Shown here: positions 17,398 through 29,403 of the stretch, in pieces
Layout: each line of letters begins with the position of its first letter
How positions within the stretch are numbered: the first letter of the stretch is position 1
NCBI GenBank assembly: GCA_902610845.1
Contig: CACLXJ010000001.1
Span: 1 to 35,720, forward strand
Length of the DNA: 35,720 nt
Direction: 5' to 3'
From: an uncultured Alphaproteobacteria bacterium
GTDB lineage: Bacteria; Pseudomonadota; Alphaproteobacteria; HIMB59; GCA-002718135
The notes under the pieces: generated by a model
What the model was told of the DNA's origin: nothing
The model's input: the letters and a program-made list of their open reading frames with translations, nothing else
Database searches by the model: none
Translations under genes and position numbers: made by a program

Positions 17398-17406
17398 ATT
17401 TTAAAA

Positions 17407-17625
17407 TTACTTAAAATCTTCTTTTGTAACTTTATTGTTTTCTTGCTTAATTTTTTTAATTTGGCTTTCAATACTTTTTAATTTTTCCTCGCATGCTTTT
17501 TTTAAATTCATTCCTTCTTCGTAAAGTTTTACAGATTCTTCTAAATCAACTTCACCATTTTCTAATTTCTCTACAATAGACTCAAGTTGTTTTAAATTAT
17601 TTTCAAAATTATTATCTTTATTCAT
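17407..17625 (-). CDS. xseB: exodeoxyribonuclease VII small subunit XseB
   Basis: This 72-residue two-helix coiled-coil protein has the family core QLESIVEKLENGEVDLEESVKLYEEGM. It partners with XseA (not in the window) in single-strand DNA exonuclease VII. Its start overlaps the end of the upstream small membrane protein gene by 8 bp. Confidence 0.9.
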   Translation of the reverse strand: MNKDNNFENNLKQLESIVEKLENGEVDLEESVKLYEEGMNLKKACEEKLKSIESQIKKIKQENNKVTKEDFK

Positions 17626-17911
17626 TAGATGTATCTATTTTTGTAATATTTGATGTTTCTATATCATATATTAAAGCATAAACTTTATCATTACTTTTTA
17701 TTGTAAACAAAATCCGATTATTATCAATCATATCTATATCTGTAATTTTATGCCCTTTTTCTAAATTTAAATTATATTCAATTAAATTTGTTTCTAAATT
17801 GCTTTGTTTTTTAGTTGTTTTTATATACAATCCATAAACGAGAGCTAAAAAACAAATAACAATTAATATACCTAAAAATATTACAATAAATTTAAGAATT
17901 TTTTGAGACAT
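17618..17911 (-). CDS. small single-pass membrane protein of unknown function (97 aa)
   Basis: One N-terminal transmembrane helix (about residues 7-29) is followed by a ~65-residue, probably periplasmic beta-rich domain: LNLEKGHKITDIDMI, then RILFTIKSNDKVYALIYDIET. Alphaproteobacteria often have a comparable small anchored protein (DUF6476-like) divergent from rluD, and this is a plausible member. The family assignment comes from context and layout, not a search. Its ATG shares bases with the rluD ATG on the other strand (CATG at 17909-17912), and its end overlaps xseB by 8 bp. Confidence 0.7.
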   Translation of the reverse strand: MSQKILKFIVIFLGILIVICFLALVYGLYIKTTKKQSNLETNLIEYNLNLEKGHKITDIDMIDNNRILFTIKSNDKVYALIYDIETSNITKIDTSNE

Positions 17912-18881
17912 GAACGAATTCTATAATCTTAAATTAATTATAAATAAACAATTAAGTTCACAAAGATTAGATAAAGTGCTCGTTTCAAAATTGGAAGGAT
18001 ATTCAAGAACACAAATAAAAACTTTAATATTAAATGGCAATGTAAGTCTTGGTGAACAGGAAATAAAAGATCCATCTTACATAACTAAAGAAAATGAAAA
18101 TTACTTTATTAATATTATCTTAAAACAAGAAACAAAACATTCAGCAGAAAATATAGAATTAAACATTATTTTTGAAGATGAAGATTTAATTGTTATAAAT
18201 AAACCTCCAAATTTAGTAATGCATCCAGCTCCTGGAAATGAAAGCGGCACTCTTGTGAATGCTCTTATGCATTACACTAATAATCAACTAAGTAATTTAG
18301 ATGATAATTCTAGACCAGGAATAGTCCATCGTTTAGATAAAGATACTAGTGGAATTCTTGTTGTTGCGAAAAATAATAATGTTCATATTAATTTAGCCAA
18401 ACAATTCAAAGAACATACAATATCTCGAAGATATAAAGCAATAGTTTGGGGAACTCCTGATAATCAATCAATTGAAGGGTACATAGAGAGAAATAGAAAA
18501 AATAGAAAAAAAATGAGTTTAAATAATAAGGGTTTTGGAAAATATTCTAAAACCGATATTAAATTAGAAAAAACTTTTGGTATTGCTAGTTTAGTTGACT
18601 GTCATTTACATACTGGGAGAACGCATCAAATTAGACTTCATTTAACTTCTAAAAATTCTCCAATCATTGGTGATAAGATTTATGGAAAAAGTAAAATTAA
18701 TCAATTTGGAAAAGATAAAAATACATTTAATAAATTCATGATTTTAAAAAATTTTGAAAGACAAGCATTGCATGCTTATCATCTTGGTCTTGATCATCCT
18801 ACATCAAAAAAAAGGATGGATTTTAATATTGAAATTCCTGAAGATTTTAAGAATTTAATTGAATTATTGCTTAAATATTAA
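17910..18881 (+). CDS. rluD: ribosomal large subunit pseudouridine synthase (RluD family)
   Basis: An N-terminal S4 domain (about 14-75) precedes the RluA-type catalytic domain. The signature RPGIVHRLDKDTSGILVVAK spans about residues 135-154, with catalytic Asp143. LHTGRTHQIRLHLTS and the C-terminal LHAYHLGLDHP are also present. RluD modifies uridines in helix 69 of 23S rRNA; the precise target among RluA/C/D paralogues is inferred from domain layout and from its position before rpoH. Length 323 is normal. Confidence 0.88.
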   Translation: MNEFYNLKLIINKQLSSQRLDKVLVSKLEGYSRTQIKTLILNGNVSLGEQEIKDPSYITKENENYFINIILKQETKHSAENIELNIIFEDEDLIVINKPPNLVMHPAPGNESGTLVNALMHYTNNQLSNLDDNSRPGIVHRLDKDTSGILVVAKNNNVHINLAKQFKEHTISRRYKAIVWGTPDNQSIEGYIERNRKNRKKMSLNNKGFGKYSKTDIKLEKTFGIASLVDCHLHTGRTHQIRLHLTSKNSPIIGDKIYGKSKINQFGKDKNTFNKFMILKNFERQALHAYHLGLDHPTSKKRMDFNIEIPEDFKNLIELLLKY

Positions 18882-18911
18882 ATTATATTTTATTTATGAT
18901 ATAGGCGTATT

Positions 18912-22139
<3,228 letters not shown>

Positions 22140-22147
<8 letters not shown>

Positions 22148-23495
22148 GATAGGGCCTTACTAATCTTTTTATTTCTAAAGACTTCTTTTTAACCTCGGTA
22201 ATTTCTTGCCCTTCAACTAGTATTCTTACTAATGGTTCAGTTCCAGATAACCTAACAAGAGATCTTATTTTTTTATTATTATATAGTTTATCATTTTTTA
22301 ACTTACCAAGAATTTTTAACAGTTTGTTATTCTTTGATTTATACCTTAAGTTAATTTTATCTTGAGGAAAATCATTGTACAAATCAAAAAGTTTACTTGC
22401 CTTATTTTTATTTAATATCAAAATTTCAGTAATTTTTAGAGCTGCTAAAATTCCATCGCCAGTATTAGAGTGTTCTGACAAGATTATATGTCCTGATTGT
22501 TCACCACCAATCATAGATTTGGATTTTTTCATTTGATTTATAACGTTTATATCTCCAACATCTGTTCGTTTAATATTTAATTTTAATTTATTTGTAAGAT
22601 AATTTTCTAATCCCATGTTAGACATGACTGTTATAATAACATCATGTTGATTAGATTTTTTCTTAGGTTTTACGTAACTTTTACATAGCAATCCTATAAT
22701 CTTATCACCATCGACTTCTTTTCCTTCTTCATCTACAACTATTAACCTATCTCCATCACCATCAAATGCAAATCCAATATCTGCCTTTTTTTTTATGACA
22801 TTTTGTGAAAGTGATTTAACGTCAACTGCGCCACAATTTTTATTAATATTCAATCCATCGGGATTATTATTTATAGCTATTACATTATGACCTAATTCCC
22901 AAAATAAATTTGGCGCTATATTGTATGTAGCTCCATTCGCACAATCTAAAACAATTTTTAATTTTTTCTTGGAAGATGTTTTATTCAAAGTACTCTTTAA
23001 AAATTCTGAGTACCTGCCTGAAGCATCTTCTAGTCTTTTTGCATTTCCAGATACAAATGTATTGTTTGTTACTTTAGAATATCTTTTATTATTTAAAACT
23101 ATATTTTCAACCTTTTGCTCTATTGATGAACTTAATTTTGTTCCAGTTCTGTCAAAAAATTTAAGTCCGTTATATTCATATGTATTATGAGAAGCTGTAA
23201 TCATTACACCAATATCAGCTCTTAAAGTTTTAATCATCAATGGTACAGCAGGTGTTGGAAGTGGGCCAACTAAAATTACATCCATACCCATAGAAATAAA
23301 TCCAGCTGTAACAAGGGGCTCGTATAAATAACCAGATAATCTTGTATCTTTACAGATGACAACCCTACTATTTTTAGAATCTTTCTTTTTGAGAAGAAAT
23401 GCTACTGTTTTTGAAATTTTTAAACAAGTTTCAGCAGAAAGAGGTTCCTGGTTAACTAAGCACCGTATACCATCGGTACCAAATATTTTAGACAT
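22140..23495 (-). CDS. glmM: phosphoglucosamine mutase GlmM
   Basis: GlmM interconverts glucosamine 6- and 1-phosphate for peptidoglycan and LPS precursors. The phosphoserine loop ITASHNTYEYNG has active Ser102. The metal-binding loop DGDGDR is at 245-250, GGEQSGH follows, and the C-terminal phosphate loop reads RLSGTEPLVRILVEG. Length 451. In many alphaproteobacteria folP lies between ftsH and glmM; here only 44 bp separate them. Confidence 0.95.
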
Positions 23496-23539
23496 TTATG
23501 TCTTTTATTCAAAAATATAAATAAAGTGAAGTAATTAAA

Positions 23540-25447
23540 TTAGTTGGCAGGAGCAGGAGCAGAACCACCTGTTTTTGGAACGGAAGGTGAAGTTTTTGGC
23601 GGTTTACTATTATCAATATCATTACCAAACTCATCTCTTGAAGGCTTTATTCCATTTAGTAAATCATTAATTTCAGCACCTGTGAGTGTCTCATATTCAA
23701 GAAGACCTTTAGCTATTATGTGTAATTGATCAATATTATCTGTAATAATTTTTCTCGCCTTTGACTTAGCTTCTTCAACTAATCTCTTAACTTCTGCATC
23801 AATAATTTTTGCTGTATCGTCCGAGACATTTTTAGATTGTGCTACAGAGTGACCTAAGAAAACTTCCTCTTGATTATTTGAGTATCTAATGAAACCTAGT
23901 TTTTTACTAAAGCCAAATTCAGTTATCATTTTTCTTGCTAGATCTGTTGCCTGTTGGATGTCTCCAACAGCACCAGTAGCAACTTTATCTTCTCCAAAAA
24001 TAATTTCCTCTGATATTCTAGCTGCAACGATAGTAACTAATCTAGCTTCTAACTCATCTTTTCTTTGATGAATTTTATCTTTTTCTGGAAGAGACATAAC
24101 ATATCCTAGAGCTCTTCCAGTGGGGATGATTGAGCTTTTGTAAATTGGTTCAGCCTCTTTAGAGTGAATATTAGCAAGTGCATGACCTGCTTCATGATAT
24201 GCTGTAATCTCTTTATCTTGTTGTGTCATTACCATTGATCTTCTTTCAGCTCCTAGCATTACTTTATCCTTAGCGTACTCAAAATCCTCAAGAGTTACCA
24301 TTCTTTTATTTTTTCTCGCCGCCATTAAAGCAGCCTCATTTACTAAGTTTGCTAAATCAGCGCCTGAAAAACCAGGGGTACCTCTAGCTATTATCCTTGA
24401 ATCAAATTTAGGTGATACCTTTATTTTTTTTATATGAACTTTTAAAATTTTATCTCTGCCTAATATATCTGGATTTGAAACAGTTACCTGCCTGTCAAAT
24501 CTACCAGGCCTTAGTAAAGCAGGATCTAAAACATCAGGTCTGTTGGTTGCAGCAACAATAATTACACCTGCATTAGCTTCAAAACCATCCATTTCGACGA
24601 GAAGCTGGTTAAGTGTCTGTTCTCTTTCATCATTACCACCACCAAGTCCGGCACCTCTATGACGACCAACTGCATCAATCTCATCAATAAAAATTATACA
24701 AGGTGCATTTTTCTTACCTTGCTCAAACATATCCCTAACTCTACTTGCTCCTACACCAACAAACATCTCAACAAAATCTGAACCAGATATAGAAAAGAAT
24801 GGAACATTTGCTTCACCTGCAATTGCTCTTGCAAGCAATGTTTTTCCTGTACCTGGAGGCCCTACTAGAAGAGCTCCTCTTGGTATCTTACCACCTAGTC
24901 TAGAAAACTTTGATGGGTCTTTTAAAAATTCAACAACTTCTTCCAGCTCTTGTTTAGCTTCATCTATACCTGCTACATCATCAAATGTAACTTTACCAAC
25001 AGCTTCATTTAATAATTTAGCTTTAGACTTACCAAAACCCATGGCTTTTCCGCCACCGCCTTGCATTTGACGCATAAAGAATATCCAAACACCAATTAGC
25101 AATAACATAGGAAACCATGATAATAAAACACTTAACAATGGATGCATTGAACGTTCAGAAGGCTCTGCAGTTATTTTAACTCCATTTTCATTAAGTTTGT
25201 CAACTAAGTTAGGATAGTTTGGTGCATACGTATTAAAAGATCTTCCATCATCTAGAAATCCTGTAACCATGTTACCACTTATGTTGACTTCAGAAACGTT
25301 ACCATTTTCAGTAGCAGCTATGAAGTCAGAAAATGAAATCTTTGATGTATTTCTATTATTCGAACTTCCTTGAAATAGATTAAATAATACAATTAAAAGG
25401 AGTCCAATAATTATCCATAGAACAACATTTTTACTTATGTTTTTCAT
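23540..25447 (-). CDS. ftsH: ATP-dependent zinc metalloprotease FtsH
   Basis: This membrane-anchored AAA+ protease of the inner membrane has two N-terminal helices (about 7-25 and 104-126) flanking a short periplasmic domain. The AAA module has Walker A GPPGTGKT (196-203), Walker B IIFIDEID (251-258) and SRH residues near RPGRFDR (313-319). The zinc protease site is HEAGH (418-422), with the third ligand Asp in [12 protein letters not shown] (~496). A short Pro/Ser/Ala-rich tail ends the 635 residues. FtsH degrades sigma-32, LpxC and misassembled membrane proteins in relatives. tilS-ftsH order is conserved. Confidence 0.96.
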   Translation of the reverse strand: MKNISKNVVLWIIIGLLLIVLFNLFQGSSNNRNTSKISFSDFIAATENGNVSEVNISGNMVTGFLDDGRSFNTYAPNYPNLVDKLNENGVKITAEPSERSMHPLLSVLLSWFPMLLLIGVWIFFMRQMQGGGGKAMGFGKSKAKLLNEAVGKVTFDDVAGIDEAKQELEEVVEFLKDPSKFSRLGGKIPRGALLVGPPGTGKTLLARAIAGEANVPFFSISGSDFVEMFVGVGASRVRDMFEQGKKNAPCIIFIDEIDAVGRHRGAGLGGGNDEREQTLNQLLVEMDGFEANAGVIIVAATNRPDVLDPALLRPGRFDRQVTVSNPDILGRDKILKVHIKKIKVSPKFDSRIIARGTPGFSGADLANLVNEAALMAARKNKRMVTLEDFEYAKDKVMLGAERRSMVMTQQDKEITAYHEAGHALANIHSKEAEPIYKSSIIPTGRALGYVMSLPEKDKIHQRKDELEARLVTIVAARISEEIIFGEDKVATGAVGDIQQATDLARKMITEFGFSKKLGFIRYSNNQEEVFLGHSVAQSKNVSDDTAKIIDAEVKRLVEEAKSKARKIITDNIDQLHIIAKGLLEYETLTGAEINDLLNGIKPSRDEFGNDIDNSKPPKTSPSVPKTGGSAPAPAN

Positions 25448-25498
25448 TATTATAATACATAGGAATTAATTATAAAAACACAATAGTTTTGTAGAAAA

Positions 25499-26470
25499 TT
25501 AAACAGATTTTCTTGAAAAGGTAAGAAAATCAACATTTTTTTTAACAATCATACCCTTAAGATTAAAATTATTAAAATTTAATTTCCTTATTTCACTTAT
25601 TAAGATTCTAGTTTTTTTTGATCGGGGAGCGTTAGTTTCATTAAATAAAAATTGATATATTCTTCGTATAATATTTTCAGAAGTAATTTCATTTAAATTT
25701 TTTATATTATCAAGACCCACAACAATTTTTTTACTGTCAACATGATCGATATTTTTAAGAAGTATCTCAAGTATCATTTGAATGAAATATGGTGAATAAA
25801 AAAGTATATTCTCAAAATCTTTATTTATTTCTTTCATTGTTTTTTGATTGGATTTTTTAAGAAAATATCTTATTGCAGGACGAGTATAATCTAAATTAAA
25901 ATTTGATGGATCATTAATATATTCTATTTTATTTTTCTTATTATAATCTAATAATGTTTTTTTAGAAAAATTTAAAAGTGGTCTTATTACAAAGACTTTA
26001 TTGTAAAGTGACATTTCAGACATTGATTTTAAACCATAAAAGTCACTGCCAGCAATTTTTCTATTCAAAAAGGTTTCTAAATTATCATTTTTGTGATGAG
26101 CAATAAATAAATGCAAAATATTATTTTTAATACAAAAATCTGTAAGTAAATTATAACGATTATTTCTTGCCTCATTCATACTTTTCTTGCTCACATTATC
26201 TTTATTTACAGTTAGAATTTTAGAGTTAATTTTGTTTTTACCCAAATAGGTAGAAATATACTTTGCTTCCTCTTTAGAATTTTTTCTAATACGGTGATCT
26301 ACAATTAAAGCGATCAATTTTCCTTTTTTGTATTTTATAAAAGCATTTACAAGGAATAATAATGACATACTATCTGGACCACCAGAAACTGCAACAGCGA
26401 CAGAAGGTTTTTTTTCAAAAGTATATTTTTTTTCTATGCTTTTAACGAATTCTTTATTTGTAAGCTTCAT
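25499..26470 (-). CDS. tilS: tRNA(Ile)-lysidine synthetase TilS, short form
   Basis: TilS converts the wobble C of tRNA-Ile(CAU) to lysidine. The PP-loop ATPase signature AVSGGPDSMSL lies at 27-37. VDHRIRKNSKEEA, IAHHKNDNLETFLNR and RPLLNFSKKTLLDYN are the other family blocks. At 323 residues it is much shorter than E. coli TilS (about 430). The C-terminal TilS_C domain appears to be missing, which is common in streamlined genomes. Its ATG overlaps the cpoB stop by 4 bp. Confidence 0.92.
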   Translation of the reverse strand: MKLTNKEFVKSIEKKYTFEKKPSVAVAVSGGPDSMSLLFLVNAFIKYKKGKLIALIVDHRIRKNSKEEAKYISTYLGKNKINSKILTVNKDNVSKKSMNEARNNRYNLLTDFCIKNNILHLFIAHHKNDNLETFLNRKIAGSDFYGLKSMSEMSLYNKVFVIRPLLNFSKKTLLDYNKKNKIEYINDPSNFNLDYTRPAIRYFLKKSNQKTMKEINKDFENILFYSPYFIQMILEILLKNIDHVDSKKIVVGLDNIKNLNEITSENIIRRIYQFLFNETNAPRSKKTRILISEIRKLNFNNFNLKGMIVKKNVDFLTFSRKSV

Positions 26471-27384
26471 TCATTATTTTCTAAGCAATTATACTCAACA
26501 ATTTGTTTTTTGGTTTGAGGAATTATTTTATTTTTTGGGAAATCAATAATTAATTTTTCCATAGTTTTACAAGCCTCAGTAGTTTTTTCAACTTGGTATA
26601 ATGACTGGGAAAGTTTGAAAAGCATTTCTGCAGCTTTAATACTAGTTGGAAATTTTTGGAAACCTTCTGCAAATACAAGAGCTGCTTCTCTATAATTTTT
26701 TTCTAGTATATATAGTTCTCCAAGCCAATAATGTGCCGAACCTGATAGTTGATTATTAGGATTATCTGAAATAAACTGTTCAAATGAAGTTTTAGCATCC
26801 TGCCATTTTTTATCTCTTATATTATCAAATGCTACTTGGAATTGATCTTCAGGTAATAACACTTCCTCGTTTTTATTAGATTTTACTTCCTGATCATCAG
26901 ACACAACTTCTTCATTTGTATTATTTGTATTTTTTGAAATGTTTAATGTGCCAAGTGTATTTTCAGTTTCATTTTCGCTTAAGGTATTGCTTATTACCGC
27001 AGAACTATCTTCTGAAACTTTATCAGTATTTAATTCAACATTATTTAAAGGAGCTAATTGTAAATTATTAATAACTAATTCTATATTTTCTAACTTATTA
27101 AAAATATCGTCTAATTGAAAATATAATTCCTCTAAATTTGAAGTTAAGTTTTTTATATCATTTTCTATATCATAAATCCGTAAATCGATAGCAGAGAGAT
27201 TTTTAACAAAATCATTATTTGTTCCATTTGATTGATTTGACGGATTTGAATATACTTCTTTAGACAGATCAGAAACTTCTCTTTGCAATCTTTCTAATTG
27301 TTGAGAAACAGTGAGTTCATTTTCATTAGAATAAAGATAACTTGAAAGAAACAAAATTAAAATAGTAAATACGTATTTAAACAT
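26467..27384 (-). CDS. cpoB: Tol-Pal system protein CpoB (YbgF)
   Basis: This periplasmic protein has a signal peptide (about 1-19, ending YLYS). A coiled-coil N-terminal region (about 25-115, heptad-like Leu/Ile) follows, then a Ser/Asn/Glu-rich linker. The C-terminal TPR domain starts near residue 180 (FQVAFDNIRDKKWQDAKTSF, then AHYWLGELYILEKNYREAA). CpoB coordinates peptidoglycan synthesis with outer-membrane constriction through TolA and PBP1B in E. coli. It lies after pal but is separated by a hairpin terminator, so its expression may be lower than that of pal. Confidence 0.9.
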   Translation of the reverse strand: MFKYVFTILILFLSSYLYSNENELTVSQQLERLQREVSDLSKEVYSNPSNQSNGTNNDFVKNLSAIDLRIYDIENDIKNLTSNLEELYFQLDDIFNKLENIELVINNLQLAPLNNVELNTDKVSEDSSAVISNTLSENETENTLGTLNISKNTNNTNEEVVSDDQEVKSNKNEEVLLPEDQFQVAFDNIRDKKWQDAKTSFEQFISDNPNNQLSGSAHYWLGELYILEKNYREAALVFAEGFQKFPTSIKAAEMLFKLSQSLYQVEKTTEACKTMEKLIIDFPKNKIIPQTKKQIVEYNCLENNE

Positions 27385-27408
27385 TAATTAATTTTAATTT
27401 CTAAATAA

Positions 27409-27441
27409 GATAAAAATATGGCGCTATATTTCAATAGCGCC
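27409..27441 (-). terminator. intrinsic terminator/attenuator between pal and cpoB
   Basis: On the minus strand, GGCGCTAT, a 6-nt loop and ATAGCGCC form a perfect 8-bp stem (bases 27420-27441). This is strikingly GC-rich for its surroundings. It is followed downstream by ATATTTTTATC. It begins about 20 bp past the pal stop and ends about 25 bp before the cpoB start. It would reduce transcription into cpoB-tilS-ftsH or stabilise the pal mRNA 3' end. Confidence 0.75.
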
Positions 27442-27461
27442 AAAGTATTAAGGAATAATAA

Positions 27462-27983
27462 TTAGTTAACTAAAGTTACTGATCTTCTGTTTTGAGCCCA
27501 TGCTCCATCGTTCGATCCGACAACAGCAGGTCTTTCTTTACCATAACTAATAGTTGAAACTCTGTCAGGATTTATTCCTAATCCTATGAGATAATTTTTT
27601 ACAGCCTGAGCTCTTTTTTCACCTAGAGCTAAGTTGTACTCCCTAGTTCCTCTTTCGTCACAATGCCCTTCGATTGTTACTTTAACATCGCTATTCTGTT
27701 TAAGCCATGCAACTTGATCTTGTAGTAACTCTAGAGCGTCAGAGTCTAAATCTGAACTGTCATATCCAAAGAATACTCTGTCACCGACGTTAACAATTAA
27801 GTCTTCCTGTGATCCAGAAACTATGCCACTTCCAGCAGTTTCAGTAATAGCTCCTTCTGAAGAGACATCACTTCCAGAACTACTTGATCCTGAACCTGAG
27901 GAATCAGCTGAATCTTTTGGAGTTGTTGCACAAGCTGCAACAAATAAAACCATAAATATAGAGATAAAAAACTTGTAAAACAT
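27462..27983 (-). CDS. pal: peptidoglycan-associated lipoprotein Pal
   Basis: This outer-membrane lipoprotein has lipobox FVAAC (Cys18). A Ser/Gly-rich flexible linker (about 24-60) is followed by an OmpA-like peptidoglycan-binding domain: VFFGYDSSDLDSDA, then VTIEGHCDERGTREYNLALG, RAQAVKNYL and QNRRSVTLV. Length 173 is usual. It binds diaminopimelate in peptidoglycan and interacts with TolB. It is preceded by the strongest Shine-Dalgarno in the region (AAGGGAG), matching the high expression expected of Pal. Confidence 0.96.
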   Translation of the reverse strand: MFYKFFISIFMVLFVAACATTPKDSADSSGSGSSSSGSDVSSEGAITETAGSGIVSGSQEDLIVNVGDRVFFGYDSSDLDSDALELLQDQVAWLKQNSDVKVTIEGHCDERGTREYNLALGEKRAQAVKNYLIGLGINPDRVSTISYGKERPAVVGSNDGAWAQNRRSVTLVN

Positions 27984-27991
27984 AAATAATG

Positions 27992-27998
27992 CTCCCTT
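27992..27998 (-). promoter_or_regulatory. pal: strong ribosome binding site of pal
   Basis: AAGGGAG on the minus strand stands 8 bp before the pal ATG. Most genes here show weak or no Shine-Dalgarno, so this is a marked exception and supports the chosen start. The 103-bp gap between tolB and pal (27984-28086), large for this window, probably also holds a pal promoter. A loose TTAAGA-17-TATATC match (28040-28012) is the best I can see. Confidence 0.7.
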
Positions 27999-28086
27999 AA
28001 TACTTTGAGTAGATATACTAAATTATCTGGAGTTTCTTAACATTTTTTTTAAAATTTCGTATATTTTTTTGTATTATTATATTGAA

Positions 28087-29403
28087 TTAGTGCATTAATG
28101 GCGACCATGCTGGATCAGATCCACCTAAGGGAGTTATTACTTTTCTTTCATTAAAACCAGTTAAATCAATAGAATATAGACTAGATTCACCCCCTGATCC
28201 ATCTTCAGCAGTTCTCTCTTCTTTAAAATACATTAAAAATCTTCCATTTGGCGCCCATGTTGGCCCCTCAACATGAAATGATTTTGCAATCATTCTTTCA
28301 TTTGTGCCATCAACCTCCATAACACCTATATAAAATTGCCCTCCCTCTTGTTTAGTGAATGCAATCATATCACCTCTTGGAGACCAGACCGGTGTGTAGT
28401 AACTTCCTGCTTCCCTGCTAATTCTTTTAATATTTTTCCCATTATTATCGCATATATACAAATGTCTTCTTCCACTTCTATCAGAATTAAAAACTATTTT
28501 TTTTCCATCAGGTGAAAAACTTGCAGAGACATCTATTGATGAATTATTTGTCACCCTTGTTGAAATCCTTGTTTTCAGATTAAGAATATAAATTTCAGAA
28601 TTACCAATTTCCGGATCAGTGTAAGACATTACAATTTGATTACCGTCAGGTGAAAAACGTGGAGCGAATGTCATTCCAGGAAACTCACCTACTATTTCTT
28701 GCTTACCAGTTTCTATATCAAAAATATAAACCCTTGGATTATTTCTGCTTACGTAAGACATGTATGTAATTTTTTGTGAATTAGGAGAGAACCTTGGAGT
28801 TAAAACTAAATAGGATCCGTCTGTTAAAAAACGATGGTTTGATTGATCTTGATCCATGATTGCTAATCTTTTTTGTTTATTTTCTTTTGGGCCTGTCTCA
28901 GCAACATAAACTATCCTTGTATCAAAGTAACCACCTTCGCCAGTTATATTTTTAAAAATAGAATCTGAAATAATATGAGCAACTCTTCTCCAATTTTTTT
29001 CACTAGTTTCGTATTTTTTTCCAACTATTTGTTTTTGTTGAAACACATCATACAATCTAAATTCTACAGATATTTTTCCATTATTAGATGAAATTTTTCC
29101 TGAAACTAAATGTTGTGCTTTTATTAACTTCCAATCTTCAAATCTAGGTTTATTATATAAAGATTGATTATCTTGAATAAATGATCTTTTATCTATTGGT
29201 AAAAAAAGTCCAGACCTTTCTAAATTATCTGAGATAACAGTTGAAATATTTTTACCTACTTTAGTTAATTGTGAATTTTTTGAGTATAGCTCTGTTACAG
29301 CTATTGGAGTTGGCTTAACGCTACCTTGTGTTAGAGTTACCTCTAAAGAAAATACTTTAAAACTAAAAAATATAAAAAAGGTTATAAAAAAAACTTTTTT
29401 CAT
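28087..29403 (-). CDS. tolB: Tol-Pal translocation protein TolB
   Basis: This periplasmic protein has a signal peptide (about 1-19), an N-terminal domain (about 20-160) and a six-bladed beta-propeller. Blade repeats are visible as RFSPNSQKITYMSY, RFSPDGNQIVMSY, SFSPDGKKIVFNSDRSG, VWSPRGDMIAFTK and TWAPNGRFLMYF. TolB links Pal with the TolQRA motor. It overlaps tolA by 1 bp. Length 438 is typical. Confidence 0.95.
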   Translation of the reverse strand: MKKVFFITFFIFFSFKVFSLEVTLTQGSVKPTPIAVTELYSKNSQLTKVGKNISTVISDNLERSGLFLPIDKRSFIQDNQSLYNKPRFEDWKLIKAQHLVSGKISSNNGKISVEFRLYDVFQQKQIVGKKYETSEKNWRRVAHIISDSIFKNITGEGGYFDTRIVYVAETGPKENKQKRLAIMDQDQSNHRFLTDGSYLVLTPRFSPNSQKITYMSYVSRNNPRVYIFDIETGKQEIVGEFPGMTFAPRFSPDGNQIVMSYTDPEIGNSEIYILNLKTRISTRVTNNSSIDVSASFSPDGKKIVFNSDRSGRRHLYICDNNGKNIKRISREAGSYYTPVWSPRGDMIAFTKQEGGQFYIGVMEVDGTNERMIAKSFHVEGPTWAPNGRFLMYFKEERTAEDGSGGESSLYSIDLTGFNERKVITPLGGSDPAWSPLMH

